Assembly: GCA_023014365.1 (NCBI GenBank)
Contig: JAEBUN010000004.1
Span: forward strand, 2,108,001-2,172,000
DNA: 64,000 nt
Reading direction: 5' to 3'
Source of the DNA: Lepiota brunneoincarnata
Taxonomy: Eukaryota; Basidiomycota; Agaricomycetes; Agaricales; Agaricaceae
In this document: positions 1-11,434 of the stretch, one piece after another
Layout of the letters: every line of letters begins with the position of its first letter
Numbering within the stretch: position 1 is the stretch's first letter
Made by a program: the position numbers and the translations under genes
Notes under the pieces: generated by a model
Database searches by the model: none
Told to the model about the DNA's origin: nothing
What the model saw: only the letters and a program-made list of their open reading frames with translations

Positions 1-1
1 A

Positions 2-1372
2 AATGAATCAGACATAGAGTTGTCAAATCCATCTTCCGGACACGCTACCCCTGCCCGTCTTGTGCCTTACAGTCAAAGCGCCCCTCCTTCACGGACAAAC
101 TCGGCTTACAATCCTCAATATCTTTCACCCCTGGGACGCTACGAAAGAGTGTATGAACAACCAGTGCAACGGCGTTGGACATTCGTGATGGCAATGACGG
201 ACGAAGAAATCACGGATGAAGTCCTGATTGAAGAACTTGAACGTATGCGACTACGACAGACGTGGAGTGGGAACGTTGACGATGTTGAAGAAGTATGGGA
301 CACGGAACGAGAGCTATTTGGACCCTCACAACCACTGGCTACTTCTCCGCAGGTCGGGATCTCCCAGCAACAATATCTAGAACAGTGCAGTCAGAACCTA
401 CGACAATCGCAGCCCCAAGCGGAAATATCATACACTCCATCTCTTCCATCGTTCCCGCACCAACACCGCAATTCAGCACCTCCCCCCGTCCCAGGGTCAG
501 CTCAGCACTGGCAAAGAGCGCGCAGGGCACTGCTCACTTGTCGCGAGCTCGTGCGAACGGAGAAACATTACTTGTCTTCGCTACAAGTATTATTGGCGTC
601 CGAAACGGAAACCGCTCCCCCCCCTCTCATGCTTCGATACGTCGAGGAATTGGTCAAAGTGAGCAAACTTTATCTGGCCCAAATGGAGGAAAACCCCAGT
701 GCGTGGGGCGTCGCCGGGGCATTTGTTAGTGCCGAGGAATTTATTGAGAGTGCATTCGTGGGCTGGTGTGGAGTTGTCGGGATGTGGTTCTATGAACACC
801 AAGATCAGCCGACCGGTGAAAAAGAGGGGTCAAATACAGTGAAAGGCTCGTCTACTTCGGGGAAAAAGCTGAGTAAACAGAGACTAGGTGACGATTATCG
901 GAAGGAAAAGAAGGAAAGGGGGCGGGAAGATGAATTGAGCCCGCTAAAGAAGACGGTGAATACGTGGAGGAGGAGCATGACCTCTATTACAGATGCGTCA
1001 ATGACAATATCAAGGCACGGTTCTCAGAAGAAACAGGAAAAGAGCTTGTCTCCGTCTTCTTTCAGCCTAAGCGGGAACACACAGCGACGCAATGGGAAGC
1101 CTAGGAGGCCTCCTCTCAGGGACCTGGCAATTTTGCCAACGCAACGGATTATGCGATATGTTCTACTCTACCGAGGTGAATGGCGCGTTTCCCTCTCACA
1201 CCATCTCTCTCACTGACTTGCTAGCATAGATTTGCTTGCACACACACCATCCACCTCCCCCTCCTTACCTCTTGTCAAACGGGCGGCTGATGCTACCCTC
1301 CGGATCGCTCAGAAATGCGACCGAGCTCAGAACAATTCAGCGTTTATCATGGATAGAAATGATCGACTGTAA
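2..1372 (+). CDS. RhoGEF (DH/Dbl-homology domain) protein, 5' truncated
   Basis: A Rho-family guanine nucleotide exchange factor; it would activate Rho/Cdc42 GTPases at the cell cortex. The frame is open to the window edge, so the start lies upstream. Exons 2-1175 and 1230-1372 (branch CTGAC, acceptor CATAG) give 438 visible residues. After a disordered N-terminus the DH domain begins near RRALLTCRELVRTEKHYLSSL and contains the closing helices LPTQRIMRYVLLYRDLL and VKRAADATLRIAQKCDRAQ. A long basic, Ser-rich loop (about residues 275-370) interrupts the domain, as in many fungal GEFs. No PH domain follows. The stop TAA is embedded in a perfect donor motif (GTAAGT, 1369-1374), so a further spliced C-terminus is possible. 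Identity as a DH domain is firm; the exact end is not. Confidence 0.85.
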
Positions 1373-2044
1373 GTCCACGTGAAATCCTCACCAAGTCGGA
1401 ACCCGAAACACCGAGATCGGAGACGCCGGGCATCCTCCCTCGATTCCGACTCGCAACCTTGACCATCCCTGATTGTCCACCAAAACCATCAACCCCATCC
1501 CTCCATCCCGTAGCAACCTTCATCTACACCCACTCGGCGGAGCATTGGTATGCCCCACACCGCTTCCATCTCTTCACATCTTTTACCCTCATCCCTCAAC
1601 ACCCTGGTTACCGTTGTAACATGGGTTCTTTCATTGTGATATTCCTTTTACACCCCAGCCACTTTCACACCTTTCCAAGTTCGTGACCATGATCGATACT
1701 CCTTGCATTTCGTCGGCATTTCACTTGTATACTTTTCGTTACTCCCGCCGACCGGTTCACGTTGACTTCTGTTTACCTTATTCCTATTCCCTTAATTCAT
1801 GAACCTTGTCTCTTCGCATTCTTCAATCATTGCACTTGGACTCATACAATTCTCCCGGTCATACACATGTTTTTTCCCCTTCAAGCGACTCAATACATGA
1901 TTTCACAGAAAAGCCACTTTCATTCAAGAGCTTCATAGCTGTATAATAGGTTGTAGTAACACTCTCACGCTCGCAGAACATAGTAATATACCCCCTTTCA
2001 CATACCCGGTTCATCGACCAATAAGCCTATCCCATTGCTCGCGC
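1373..2044. other. Intergenic, convergent 3' ends
   Basis: Pyrimidine-rich sequence between two convergent genes. An open frame at 1459-1686 is rich in Pro, His and Phe and looks non-coding. No gene or repeat seen. Confidence 0.6.
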
Positions 2045-4127
2045 TTAGTTCTTGAGCCTAGGACTAGGCTTCAAGGAAAAAAATTCCAGCGGACCTTCTG
2101 GAACTAGGTCAACCATCGGCGACTGAGCCTCTTCATTATGGTACTCCTCGAGAAGCTGGCGAAGGCGGGAAGGCGGGAGGATATGTCTCGCGGGTGAAAT
2201 AAACTCTGCAGGCAGTTTCACATTGGCATGACCTTCACCAGCAGAAGACGCCCGGCGACGGTGCAACGAACTTGAGGGTCGCGTGCAACTCCTAGCCGAG
2301 GATAGGTCAGTCAAGCTTCTGGGAAGTCATCGTTGCCACTAACATTTCAGGGGCCTCGCGAGGATTGGACTGTACCCTTCTGTGAGCGTTCCATGCCTGG
2401 CTCCTCGCAAAGTAGAGCTGAGTCGCGGTTTGCATCCCAGATGGGGGCGACAGCATAAAGTTTTCGGTCGATGTCACCGGTACCGCGGGCCTTGAACGGA
2501 CAGCAGGCGGCTGCATTTTCTCTGCTGTGAGTTTTGAAGCAACGGTTTTCTTGACTATATGCATTAGTTTGACCCTCTTCCCTTGGCTTGGATGTAGAAG
2601 TCGAGGAGAGCAAGAAAATGTGAGAGGGACAAGGAGCTTTTCGCCGTCAAGGTTCTTGCTAGATTGCTCTGCCCTCCAGTCTTCCACCGAGTAGTCGAAC
2701 TGCCAGAACAGCTTGGTCGGATCTTGATTTCCCGAGTGAGAGTCAGTCCCTCCTGCTGAAGCTGATGTAGTGGGTGTTGAGGTAGCTATTTCTATCCCAT
2801 GTACTGTATATACACCTGTAGTTTTCAGGCTGAGATACGCTTGTCGTGAGAGGTAGTCTCGGGTCTCGTCTCCGTTCACGATTAGTCGCCTGAGAATAGG
2901 GAGGCCGTCAAAGAGGGCGTAGTGGAATCGAAATGCTTGCTTCGTCATGGGCGTGAAAGTCACGATATCGGTCTCCGCACTGCCAAAATCTAGGAGTCGC
3001 CATCTTGCAATCCCGATTTGCTTGAGGACTGGTCGGACCGTACGAAACCCCTCTTGATCGATCAACAAGGTGATAGTTGTATTCTGGAGCCAGCTGTAGT
3101 GTTGATACCCCTGTGGGCTCCTGACGTACGTTCGAGGAGATCGTAGGAATAGGGGGAAAGTGTGTTCCCGTGCCGCCGCCTGAGCGTCAGAATAGCTGCC
3201 AGGAAGGTCGGCATCGTGTTCATCTCTAGACCGGTTTTTCAGTTTTACCCCGGACGATTCGTCTGGTGCCTCCTTCCAACAGGCGGGGAGAGGACAGGGG
3301 ACGTCCATCCCAGGTCCCGTTAAATTTGATTTCATCGAACCCATGCTCAAGGTCGGTTTGGTATAACAGGTCATCGGGTCAGTCCCGCAGGACTTCTTTG
3401 GATCACCCCTATGCGACGATTCCCGGGAGAGTCGGATAAGATCTGCACCCTGGGCGGCGCCGGGTGTGCCCTGTTTTGAGTTCAAGGCGCGTGTCGGTAT
3501 GCAACCTTCCGCGATGGCCGAGTCCCGCAAAGATAAGGATTCATCACCCGCAGGAGAGCTTTCGGAGGCTAGGTTGCTTTTCGGTACTGAAGAAACTTGC
3601 CCTTCTTCCTTGCCGTTCTCGGGAACTGTAGAGCGCCGAGAGTTCCATACGGACGTGCCTATCCAACTATCCTCATAGTAGAGGCCATAATCGACAGATA
3701 GTGAACGGTCGCCTTTGTTTCTGCCTTCCCGAATAAAGTCTCCCGTAGTTGTATCAGTAGACCAGCATAGAGAGAGTCGATGTCTAATGTCCTTTCCCTT
3801 TCTCACAGGACCAAAGGTGCCGGTGGGGCTTGCCGACATCTCAGCGGTGTAGAGTTCCAGCGGGTGTCCGGCTGAATCGTGGTCCGCGATGTGTAGAGTG
3901 GATCTAGAGAGGTTGACTTCACAGCTCCGCGGCAATAGGCACTGTTGGTATGAATCCAAGGAGGGGGAGCCATCGGATAGCAAAATGGGTATCTCTCCGG
4001 AGGTGAGAGACGTAGATAGGTCGGAAGGAGATAAGATTGGCGATGGGGGGGTCAGCTGAAGGAGAGCGACTAGGGAGGGTGATGGTGGCGGCGGACGAGG
4101 AGTGGATTGGCTCAACCTTGTTGTCAT
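2045..4127 (-). CDS. Conserved protein of unknown function, 676 aa
   Basis: Two exons, 4127-2344 and 2291-2045, joined by a 52-nt intron with branch TTGACTGAC. The N-terminal 330 residues are Ser/Pro-rich and include a short ordered segment (GPVRKGKDIRHRLSLCWSTD). The centre (about residues 340-530) looks folded: YSWLQNTTITLLIDQEGF, RWRLLDFGSAETDIVTFTP, LFWQFDYSVEDWR and PLTFSCSPRLLHPSQGK. The C-terminus is basic and disordered. No signal peptide or membrane segment. I do not recognise a named family; it reads like a lineage-specific regulatory protein. The gene is transcribed toward the RhoGEF and starts 133 bp from the end of ALG9 on the same strand. Confidence 0.75.
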
Positions 4128-4259
4128 TGCGCCAACACAAAGGCGGAAGAGGGAAAAGATGTCCAGTGGCGAGAATGTCTGACCGAGTAAATATAGAACT
4201 TCTATGGTGTTGCCTACTGACTACTCGGGACCGCCGAAACAATATTGGGTGGTAGAGAC

Positions 4260-6670
4260 CTAAAGTTTGCCCTCTCGTGCTAGCTGAGCCACGTCCTCCT
4301 CTTTTCTATTGACGAGGGCCTTGTTTTTCAGCAAACAGTAGTCACCAAACACATTATGAGCTTGCCATGCTTCTCCCGGCAGCCAAAGTGTCCGAGTAAG
4401 AAGGGAAGAATGCCTTGCATCCAAAAAAGGCTTGCAAATGACCCTCTCCCAAATCTCATTCTCAACAGCGTACCGAGGCTCGAAAGTGGATTCCGTGGGG
4501 TGTAACGGGAAGTCAAGGTCGATCAGATAATCGCAAGTCTCCACCGAAACCTAAACGGAAACAAACTGTTAGCCAATAAGAGCATGCAGCCTGAGCCGAC
4601 TCACATAGCGAGAAGAAACTTCCTTGTTCAAATCATTAACGTTCATCGGAACGTGCCTAGTCTCTGGTCTGAGCCACCACGAGGAACTAGATATACTTCT
4701 CGCTGGAGGAGCTTCTTTGAAATGCCGAGGTAGTTGCCCGCGGAAATCGCTTTTAATGAATTCGACCCGTATCCCGGTGGGTACCAAGTAATGACCAGAA
4801 AAGCGATGCCACTCTTTTCCAAGACAGAGAGTCAGACCAAAGTGTTTCAACGGTGCGAGATCAATGGAAGGAATCTCTTCTTCTGAGGTGCCCGGAGGAA
4901 ATACGGGGATAAGACCTGTGCTGTTTAGAAGTCGAGGTAGTTCAGTGGTCTCGAAGTTGTACATGACTGATAGTGGACCATGGTAGTACGTCCACATAGC
5001 ACGAATGCGGCATAGCGATAAGAAGGAGGTGCCAACGACGAGGGATAGGGTGAAATTACGGAATAACAATGTTCTTGATGCCTAGGGAAGAGTCAATAAA
5101 GGGAGGTTATAAGAATTGCAGCCCACATACTTGATAAGGGGACTTAGTGGCCTTAATAAATCCGGCTTCCATCCACCCTCGTATGAGGTATAACGTCACA
5201 GCCGCATTAAAGCATAGGAGAGGGTAAGCCGGGAACATAAAACGCTCTTCCTTGTGAGCTTGGGCAGTCAAAATGATTAACCACAAGTAGAACGGTGCCA
5301 AACGGAAGGCGAGGATGGTAAATGGCGAGCTCTGGTCACTAGTAGGCGCTGCGATGCCGAGACGTTTACGATCAACGACATAAGTAACCCCTAGTGCAGG
5401 CAGGGATATAAGGGCCAGCGGAAGCAAGTAGTTGAAGTTAAGGAGCAAGTTGTTGATATAGTAGTACCAAGGTGAAGTGCCATAGAGGTCAGGACCCCGT
5501 TCCGATCCGCCAAATATGTTGTACTTGACAATATTCCAGGGTACGACCGTTAGCCTTCCATATGCCAGGGAGTCAATGCTAATCACAGGAACCTGCATGG
5601 AAGTTCACTCAATTACCACAAAGCGATTGAACAAAATGTTAACTTACAAAGATGAGAGCTGCTATCAAGACCGCAGTCGCCAATCTCCTCCAACGCTGGG
5701 CTAACCAAATGCCCTTCATCTGAGGGGGTACCCGATCACCACCAAAAACAAATAGCTCTTCGATGACGAAGGGGAGGGAGATTGCTAAGGCAAATGGCCA
5801 CCCAACGATCGCGCCAAGGGCGAAGAGCAAAGTAGCTGCCAGGGTTCGTCTTTGGTTAGTGAGGGTAGCTGGTTCCAAGGCATACGAGGATGCTAGAGCT
5901 GTCGTATACATTGCAAACGAGGATGGTAAGAAAGCTGTCAGATGTTGTCAGCTGGGCAGATTTCAACGAAATTATATCGTACCTGTAGAAGCATTCCACA
6001 TCCCGGCATTGAACAACATCATAAAGAAAAGGTAACGACCAACTCGGTCGTTTACCCTCGTAGCAACAGCACGGTAGAAGGTACACTCGACGATTGTGGA
6101 CACAATGGCGAGGAGATAACGAACCGCAAAGAAAGCGGGCCGCTTCGTGATTTTAGCGTGTCTCAACTTTCTAGTTGCTCGGGCATTAGCCGTACCTTGT
6201 CTGGACCCAGGATAAATCCGGCTAGTTTCACAGGGAAAAAGTGAAGGAGAATGTAAGCCCAACTCCGGATGGCATATTGTGGTGCGACCTCCCATGTTTG
6301 GAATCCATAGCCGCGATCCAGAAAGTGAAGAGGCTCCCAAAAATTATATACTAGAAGTAAAGTTATTGTCAGTGGATGGATGCACCCCGTTAAAACTGAG
6401 ACCACCTTCGTCGCAGTCATCAATGTTCGAGTACATCGCGCCAAAGGCTCGAACCAGGAGCATAATCCGCACGGCAACGGAGAAGCTCGGGGTCCATGGT
6501 CGACGTTGTGCCCTTCAACAACATTTTCAAGCACAGACCTCTACACGTCTTAAAGATGCTCACCTGCGCAACTGATCCTGGAGAATACCGGAATGTCGGG
6601 GCACGGGACTTTCCTTGGGCTGCTTGCTCTCTGGACCTCGGAAACGAAGCGTTTGGATATTTGATGACAT
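4260..6670 (-). CDS. ALG9: Alpha-1,2-mannosyltransferase ALG9 (GT22)
   Basis: An ER-membrane glycosyltransferase that adds alpha-1,2-mannose from dolichyl-phosphate-mannose to the lipid-linked oligosaccharide for N-glycosylation. Eight exons: 6670-6564, 6512-6406, 6350-6196, 6142-5983, 5934-5648, 5592-5131, 5081-4605 and 4550-4260; they sum to 681 codons plus stop with no frame break. The family hallmarks are present: a luminal acidic motif SNIDDCDEVYNFWEPLHF, then GYGFQTWEVAPQYAIRSWAY, a series of hydrophobic helices, and the HKEERFMFPAYPLL segment typical of GT22 enzymes. The start at 6670 was chosen because it gives a short cytosolic N-terminus before the first helix; an upstream in-frame ATG (6745) exists. 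Confidence 0.93.
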
Positions 6671-7482
6671 TCTAGTGGGTTGTAATTTGGAAAGCTGCCT
6701 CGTGGAACCTTGGAGTTTAGGCACACCAGCCACGTAGCCAGACAAGACGCGCTGTACCCGACGTTGTTGCAGCGGGAGAGATGATTATATAAGCAGCCGA
6801 TCAAGATCAAGCTCGCCGCCCGGTCACTCAAACTGGGGACAAAGAATATGAACGGGTGGCAATGGAGGGGAATAGTGTGTTCCGGACGCTGTCGAAAAAT
6901 GTGGATCTAAGGAGAGGAAGTATTGACTGTATATGCATATAAGCCTATCGACTTCTGGTCAATCCGCCACCGACACAAGGGAGTGACAGATTCGTGAGCA
7001 GAGGAATCCCTCACGGCGCGACGAACGAGGCTGATAAGATTTTATCACCCCACTCGGCCCATTTGAGAGGGCCAAGTCCGCCGAGCGAGGAATTATGACT
7101 ATGCTCGGTCACGCAGACGAGCTTATGGCTAGATAGACGTAGTTTGTGGTGAGATCGAGGCCAAATCACCGGAAGACAGGATGGGAGAAGCGAGAGCAGG
7201 AAAGTTGCGACGGGAACGAGGCTTCAGATGTGGAGGAGGGCCGTAGCAGAGCCGGGCTGCGGCTCGTCCTGGTGGAGCCGGCGAGGCGGGAATTTAGCAC
7301 ACATTGCCCAATATGGAAGCACACTTGCTTCTTTCAGAGCTGGTGGAATGTCTGTTTGTATCAGCCATCCCCAGTTGACGTTACCCGCTTCTTCAATAAC
7401 AACCCCCTCTCCTCTCTCCCTCTTGTTTTCCATCATCCCCATCCCCTCCCTTTTTTTTTTCTCCTTACCACCACCTCGCCCA
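6671..7482. promoter_or_regulatory. Divergent promoter region ALG9 / DUF6533 gene
   Basis: 812 bp between two divergent start codons. A strong C/T tract (about 7385-7475, including ten consecutive T) sits directly before the DUF6533 start, as is common in basidiomycete core promoters and leaders. A TATATGCATATAA-like AT patch lies near 6930. No coding sequence seen. Confidence 0.55.
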
Positions 7483-9449
7483 ATGGATGCCACGGCGAGT
7501 GCGACCGCAGACCATTTCATATATGTGACTCAGGTATACTTCTGTGGTGAGTACCCATGAAGTTTATCTCCTCCCTCGCTAACCCACCTTTTTTCTTACC
7601 AGCCATGTGTAAGCAACCGCTGTTTCTACCCTCACCTTTTTTTGTTTTTGCTTTCTTACTTTCTTGTAGATGCCGTGGTTCTTTGGGACTGGATTATTAG
7701 TTTACCCAGGGAGTACCGATTTGTGAGCTCATGCTCCACGCCCAAATCCGCCCGCTGAATGTTTGGCTTTAGATATGGAGGACGCACTGGACGCCTGTCA
7801 AAATGGCCTACCTCTTTTGCCGGCTAGTTTATACAACATTCGTGCAAGGTGCTTTTCCTGATAAACCAAACAGGTACTGGGTCATTACCGTAGTGCCATA
7901 CCTTCTTTACTGCTTTGTCGTGGACCACCCGAGAGCGACCTGCGAGAAGATCTACAAGGCGAGTCCCCAGAAATCTGAGGGTTCTCTACACATGTTGATA
8001 CTTACTCTAGATTCCGGTTGCGCTCGCGATGTGGAATCAAGTAGGCTCTGAGTGTGCGAAGACCACATATATGCGCTATTTTCTTGCTTATCCCCGTTGC
8101 AGCCGTCCTCCTCATTCGCACATATGCTTTCTTCAGTCGCAACATCTATGTGCTCTGGGCTCTATTGTCTGCCTTGTCTGGTGTCGTGGCTTATCAGCTC
8201 TACGTTGACACAACTCAAATGCTATGTGAGTATTATGCACTTCTGGGAAGTTATTGAATTAATTATATGCAGTGCTTCCGTTCTTTCGTCCTCCCTTCGT
8301 GCGTTCTAAATGAATCTGGGACGGCCCTATACCAATTAACTCCCGCACACCAGGACAAAGGACCTTGCTTTCCCATGTCCAAGCCTCACTCGGCACATTT
8401 GCTCGGTAAGTTATGTTTGCCTTCGTTTCGCCCACAGATATTCACCCTGTATAAAGGTTTCTTCGTGAGTCAATTCCGGGTGTTTGGGGTCCAGTTACCG
8501 TACATCGTTTTACACCCAGATTGCACCGCTTCTTTTCGACACAGTTGTGACATTCATGACGGTTTGGAAAGCTTTCACTATCAAGAAACGCAATGGAGGT
8601 CCGAACAGTCGTCTAATTCAAACATTCTTAAGAGAGGGTATGTATGGCCTTACATGATTCCATGCAGTTCACTTATAACGAACTAGGTGTCTTCTATTAC
8701 ATCTTGATCTCTATTGCCAACCTGGTGTGGTCTTTGGAATTGAATATCCTGAAATGAAGCTGAATACGCACACAATCCAGATCAACGGTGTTTTCTATTT
8801 ACAGTGAGATGCTGGAGCCCAAGCGTGGCTTTATGTTGACCAACCCATAGACCCCGTCAGGTTATCTCCGCCATCAATATTCCTCTCAGCGTCATGTTAG
8901 GTCCGGTACTTGCCTGTCGCTTGGTGAGTGGTTTCTCTATCGGTTTAACGTATCTCCTGAAGGTCCACCAGATCCTGGATCTCAGGGAGCGTGGTTCAGA
9001 AACTGTCTCTCATTCAGAGGGCACCGGAATGGCAGCGTTTACGACGAAGTCGGTTTCCCAACAGGATTCGCCGTTCAGCGCCACCAAATCCCCGTAGCAA
9101 GAGTGCCACCGGCCGTTATCGCAACCGAGGCGCCGCAAGCACCATCAGCACTAATATCGTGCTCACAACTCTTGGTAGTATCCCGCCTGATGCTGACATT
9201 GACGTCGAACAAATTGGTATGGAAATGGAGGACATTCGCCTTGGTCTCAATCTACATCTGGGCAGTCTAAACACGGCTATAGGCGGCGATGATGGCGAGC
9301 CAGTTCCCGATAGTGGGAGCAACAGCGGAAGTCCTGCGCCAGCCTATAATCTACTTGAAATTGGATACAGGGGCACAGAGACTACAAGTTTGGAAAGTGG
9401 AATCGCTGGGATTAGGATTGACGTAGAAAAGGCCACCTCGGATAGGTGA
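7483..9449 (+). CDS. DUF6533-domain seven-helix-type membrane protein, 396 aa, 16 exons
   Basis: An integral membrane protein of a large Agaricomycete family of unknown function. The N-terminus has the DUF6533 signature (AVVLWDWIISLPREYRFIW then THWTPVKMAYLFCRY). Further helices follow, with QVGSESVLLIRTYAFFSRN, LLGFFIAPLLFDTVVTFM and INIPLSVMLGPVLACRLILD, then a cytosolic tail with ETVSHSEGT and SISTNIVL-like patches. Exons: 7483-7546, 7603-7608 (6 nt), 7670-7722, 7773-7822, 7874-7958, 8011-8053, 8103-8225, 8273-8298, 8354-8405, 8457-8464 (8 nt), 8520-8637, 8687-8724, 8781-8803, 8851-8923, 8972-9052, 9102-9449. Two introns (7823-7873, 7959-8010) start with GC instead of GT. The joined frame is 397 codons without error, which supports the tiny exons. 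RNA evidence would settle the GC donors. Confidence 0.82.
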
Positions 9450-9928
9450 TCCCTTCGCGCTTTTCGATTGGACCTTTCTTGCAGTCACACGGGGGGCCCT
9501 TGACATTTGGCCATGGGTGGATGGAGGTCCAAGATTTTTCGTTTTTGATGGCCCGTTCTGGGCTTTCGTCGACACACTTGAAGTATATCCACGGTTTATT
9601 TCTGCATCCACATGGATTTTTGTTTCTTCTCCACGATACTGTTTTCACGTAGCACTATTTCCACCACATCCATCCTCATGGCTGGTTTCGCCGCATCAGC
9701 AATACTCGATCCATTCGTCTGCATTCTTGATAAAGGATAGGATCATACATGTTACATCCCGAACTGATCACATCGAATGACCATGCTCGAGAGGCATGTG
9801 CACGACGCGTGGGGTAAGGATCACGCGTGCTTTCCATATTAGGACGCAGTCACTGTGCCAACAGTTGGGCTGCGAGCCGCAGTTTATGGCTTGAGCTTGC
9901 TTCCTGCTCTCTTTTCATTATTACCATC
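9450..9928. other. Intergenic
   Basis: 480 bp between the DUF6533 gene and the F-box gene. Short open frames only; no recognisable gene. Confidence 0.5.
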
Positions 9929-10786
9929 ATGACCCCTCCTTTACATCCCCTCATGCTTCTCGATATGCCTCCCGAAGTTCTTCTCTTCATTTGTAATATT
10001 TCCACGCGATCCTCCTGATCGAGTTTGCTAACATTATGTTCACTCCCTAGGCTCATATCTCGACTTGCCCGACTTAGTCTGTTTAGCACAGGCAATGCCT
10101 TCCCTAAGCGCCATTACTTCTGATCCTATCCTTCACTCGCAACGCCTTCGCGTTGTTTGTCCTTCTCGCGTGAACCATTTGTTATTTGGCACTAGCCCAG
10201 AAGGGCACGGCCTCCGCCCCTCCGTCAGTGACCTAGGTGCACCGAGGAGTAATGCGTGGGCTCAACATAGAAAGGCGTTGGAGGGCCGGTACATACCTCT
10301 ATTCTCGCGACGTGAGCCGGTTCATTTCCGCTTCCAATACTAAAGACTGATGCATGGCTGCGCCTTGACTCCTATAGTCTATCGTGCAGTACGAAAGGGG
10401 GCGTGCTTTGACAAAACAGCACACTAGCTATATTCTTTCTGTACAGCTCAACAAACGCCTACCCTCTCCTGCTAGTGCTTTCAGATCTCTCCATGCGACT
10501 CTCATTCTTCCTGATATTGAGTCATCTTCGATCAAGATCTCCAGGACGCTCCTTCCCACTGTCCGCCAGCTCAAGTGGTGCATTCGCCTGTGACCAACTT
10601 GCACGGAGATTCAAGACCGGTCCTTATGCCACTACCGATGGAAGAGTTGCTTTCTGGGCTTGGCTCGAGGACAGAGGCAGGGGTGTTGTTCGGGATGGGG
10701 AGAGGCTGAGACTAGCTATTTGCCCTGATGTCAAGAAGAAAGTCTGTTACTATGAGACCCTTGATTCGACCACCAGGAGCCTCTGA
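9929..10786 (+). pseudogene. F-box-like protein gene with two +1 frame breaks
   Basis: Exons 9929-9992, 10051-10311 and 10378-10786. The N-terminus has an F-box-like motif (MLLDMPPEVLLFICSYLDLPDL) that would bind Skp1 in an SCF ubiquitin ligase. Two breaks interrupt the frame: an extra base near 10236, where SVSDL must continue into HRGVMRGLNIERRWRAG, and one near 10590, where LPTVRQLKWCIR must continue into DQLARRFKTGP. Ignoring both extra bases gives a consistent 243-residue protein with all splice sites intact, ending in CPDVKKKV. As written it encodes only a short fragment. It could be a real recent pseudogene or an intact gene with two sequencing insertions; other genes in the window show the same defect. 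Confidence 0.6.
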
Positions 10787-11434
10787 GAATGCAACTCCCT
10801 TCTCTCTCTCAAGGTCGCCGCCTGGAGCGTTGTTCCATGTATACAAAGTAGTGCTTATATTCTAGTTTGTTGTACTCGTTCTCCCCATGTACAGCGCCTA
10901 AGTGCCGCTAGTTAGCATTCCCATTATGACCCTGCATTCTTGAAAGGCCAGGCTTACCATTAATGTCAATCAGCGTCTTGGTCGGAGAAAGCACGGACAG
11001 ACCCCAGCTTGGTTGACTGGTTATCCTAGGCATGCAGGGCGTGTCGATACCGACACTTTTCCATATTCTCGGTCAACCTTGAGCTCGCTTGCGGGCATTG
11101 TGATTTTCGGGTCCAGGGACAATCCTCATTGAGATGTGCTCAATTTGACCATGAATCCCCTGAGCTGGGCTTAAGATTCGTCTACTGAAAAGGGAGGGTG
11201 GTCCGCGTGTTTAAGCCAGCCGGCTCTTCGAATTTGGTAGTAGCAGGCACATATGTTAGAGTATTTTTTTAAATATACCGAGGGTTTCACGGATCACTGA
11301 AGTTCTGGTAACCTCAGAAGAAAGCTTAGGGAGAATTGTTGCGCTGACACATCGTCATTGATGGAGGAGGATATCACGTGTTCCATGATGGAACACGATG
11401 CTTGACAACACACATCTTCTCGTGGACTGAAGCA
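10787..11434. other. Intergenic
   Basis: About 650 bp, no convincing coding frame. A CACGTG-like element (ATCACGTGTTCC, about 11374) lies 60 bp before the thioredoxin start. Confidence 0.5.

Noticed and set aside
7146..7560. Overlapping open frames in the ALG9/DUF6533 promoter
   Set aside because: Produced by the pyrimidine tract and the start of exon 1; no protein-like order.
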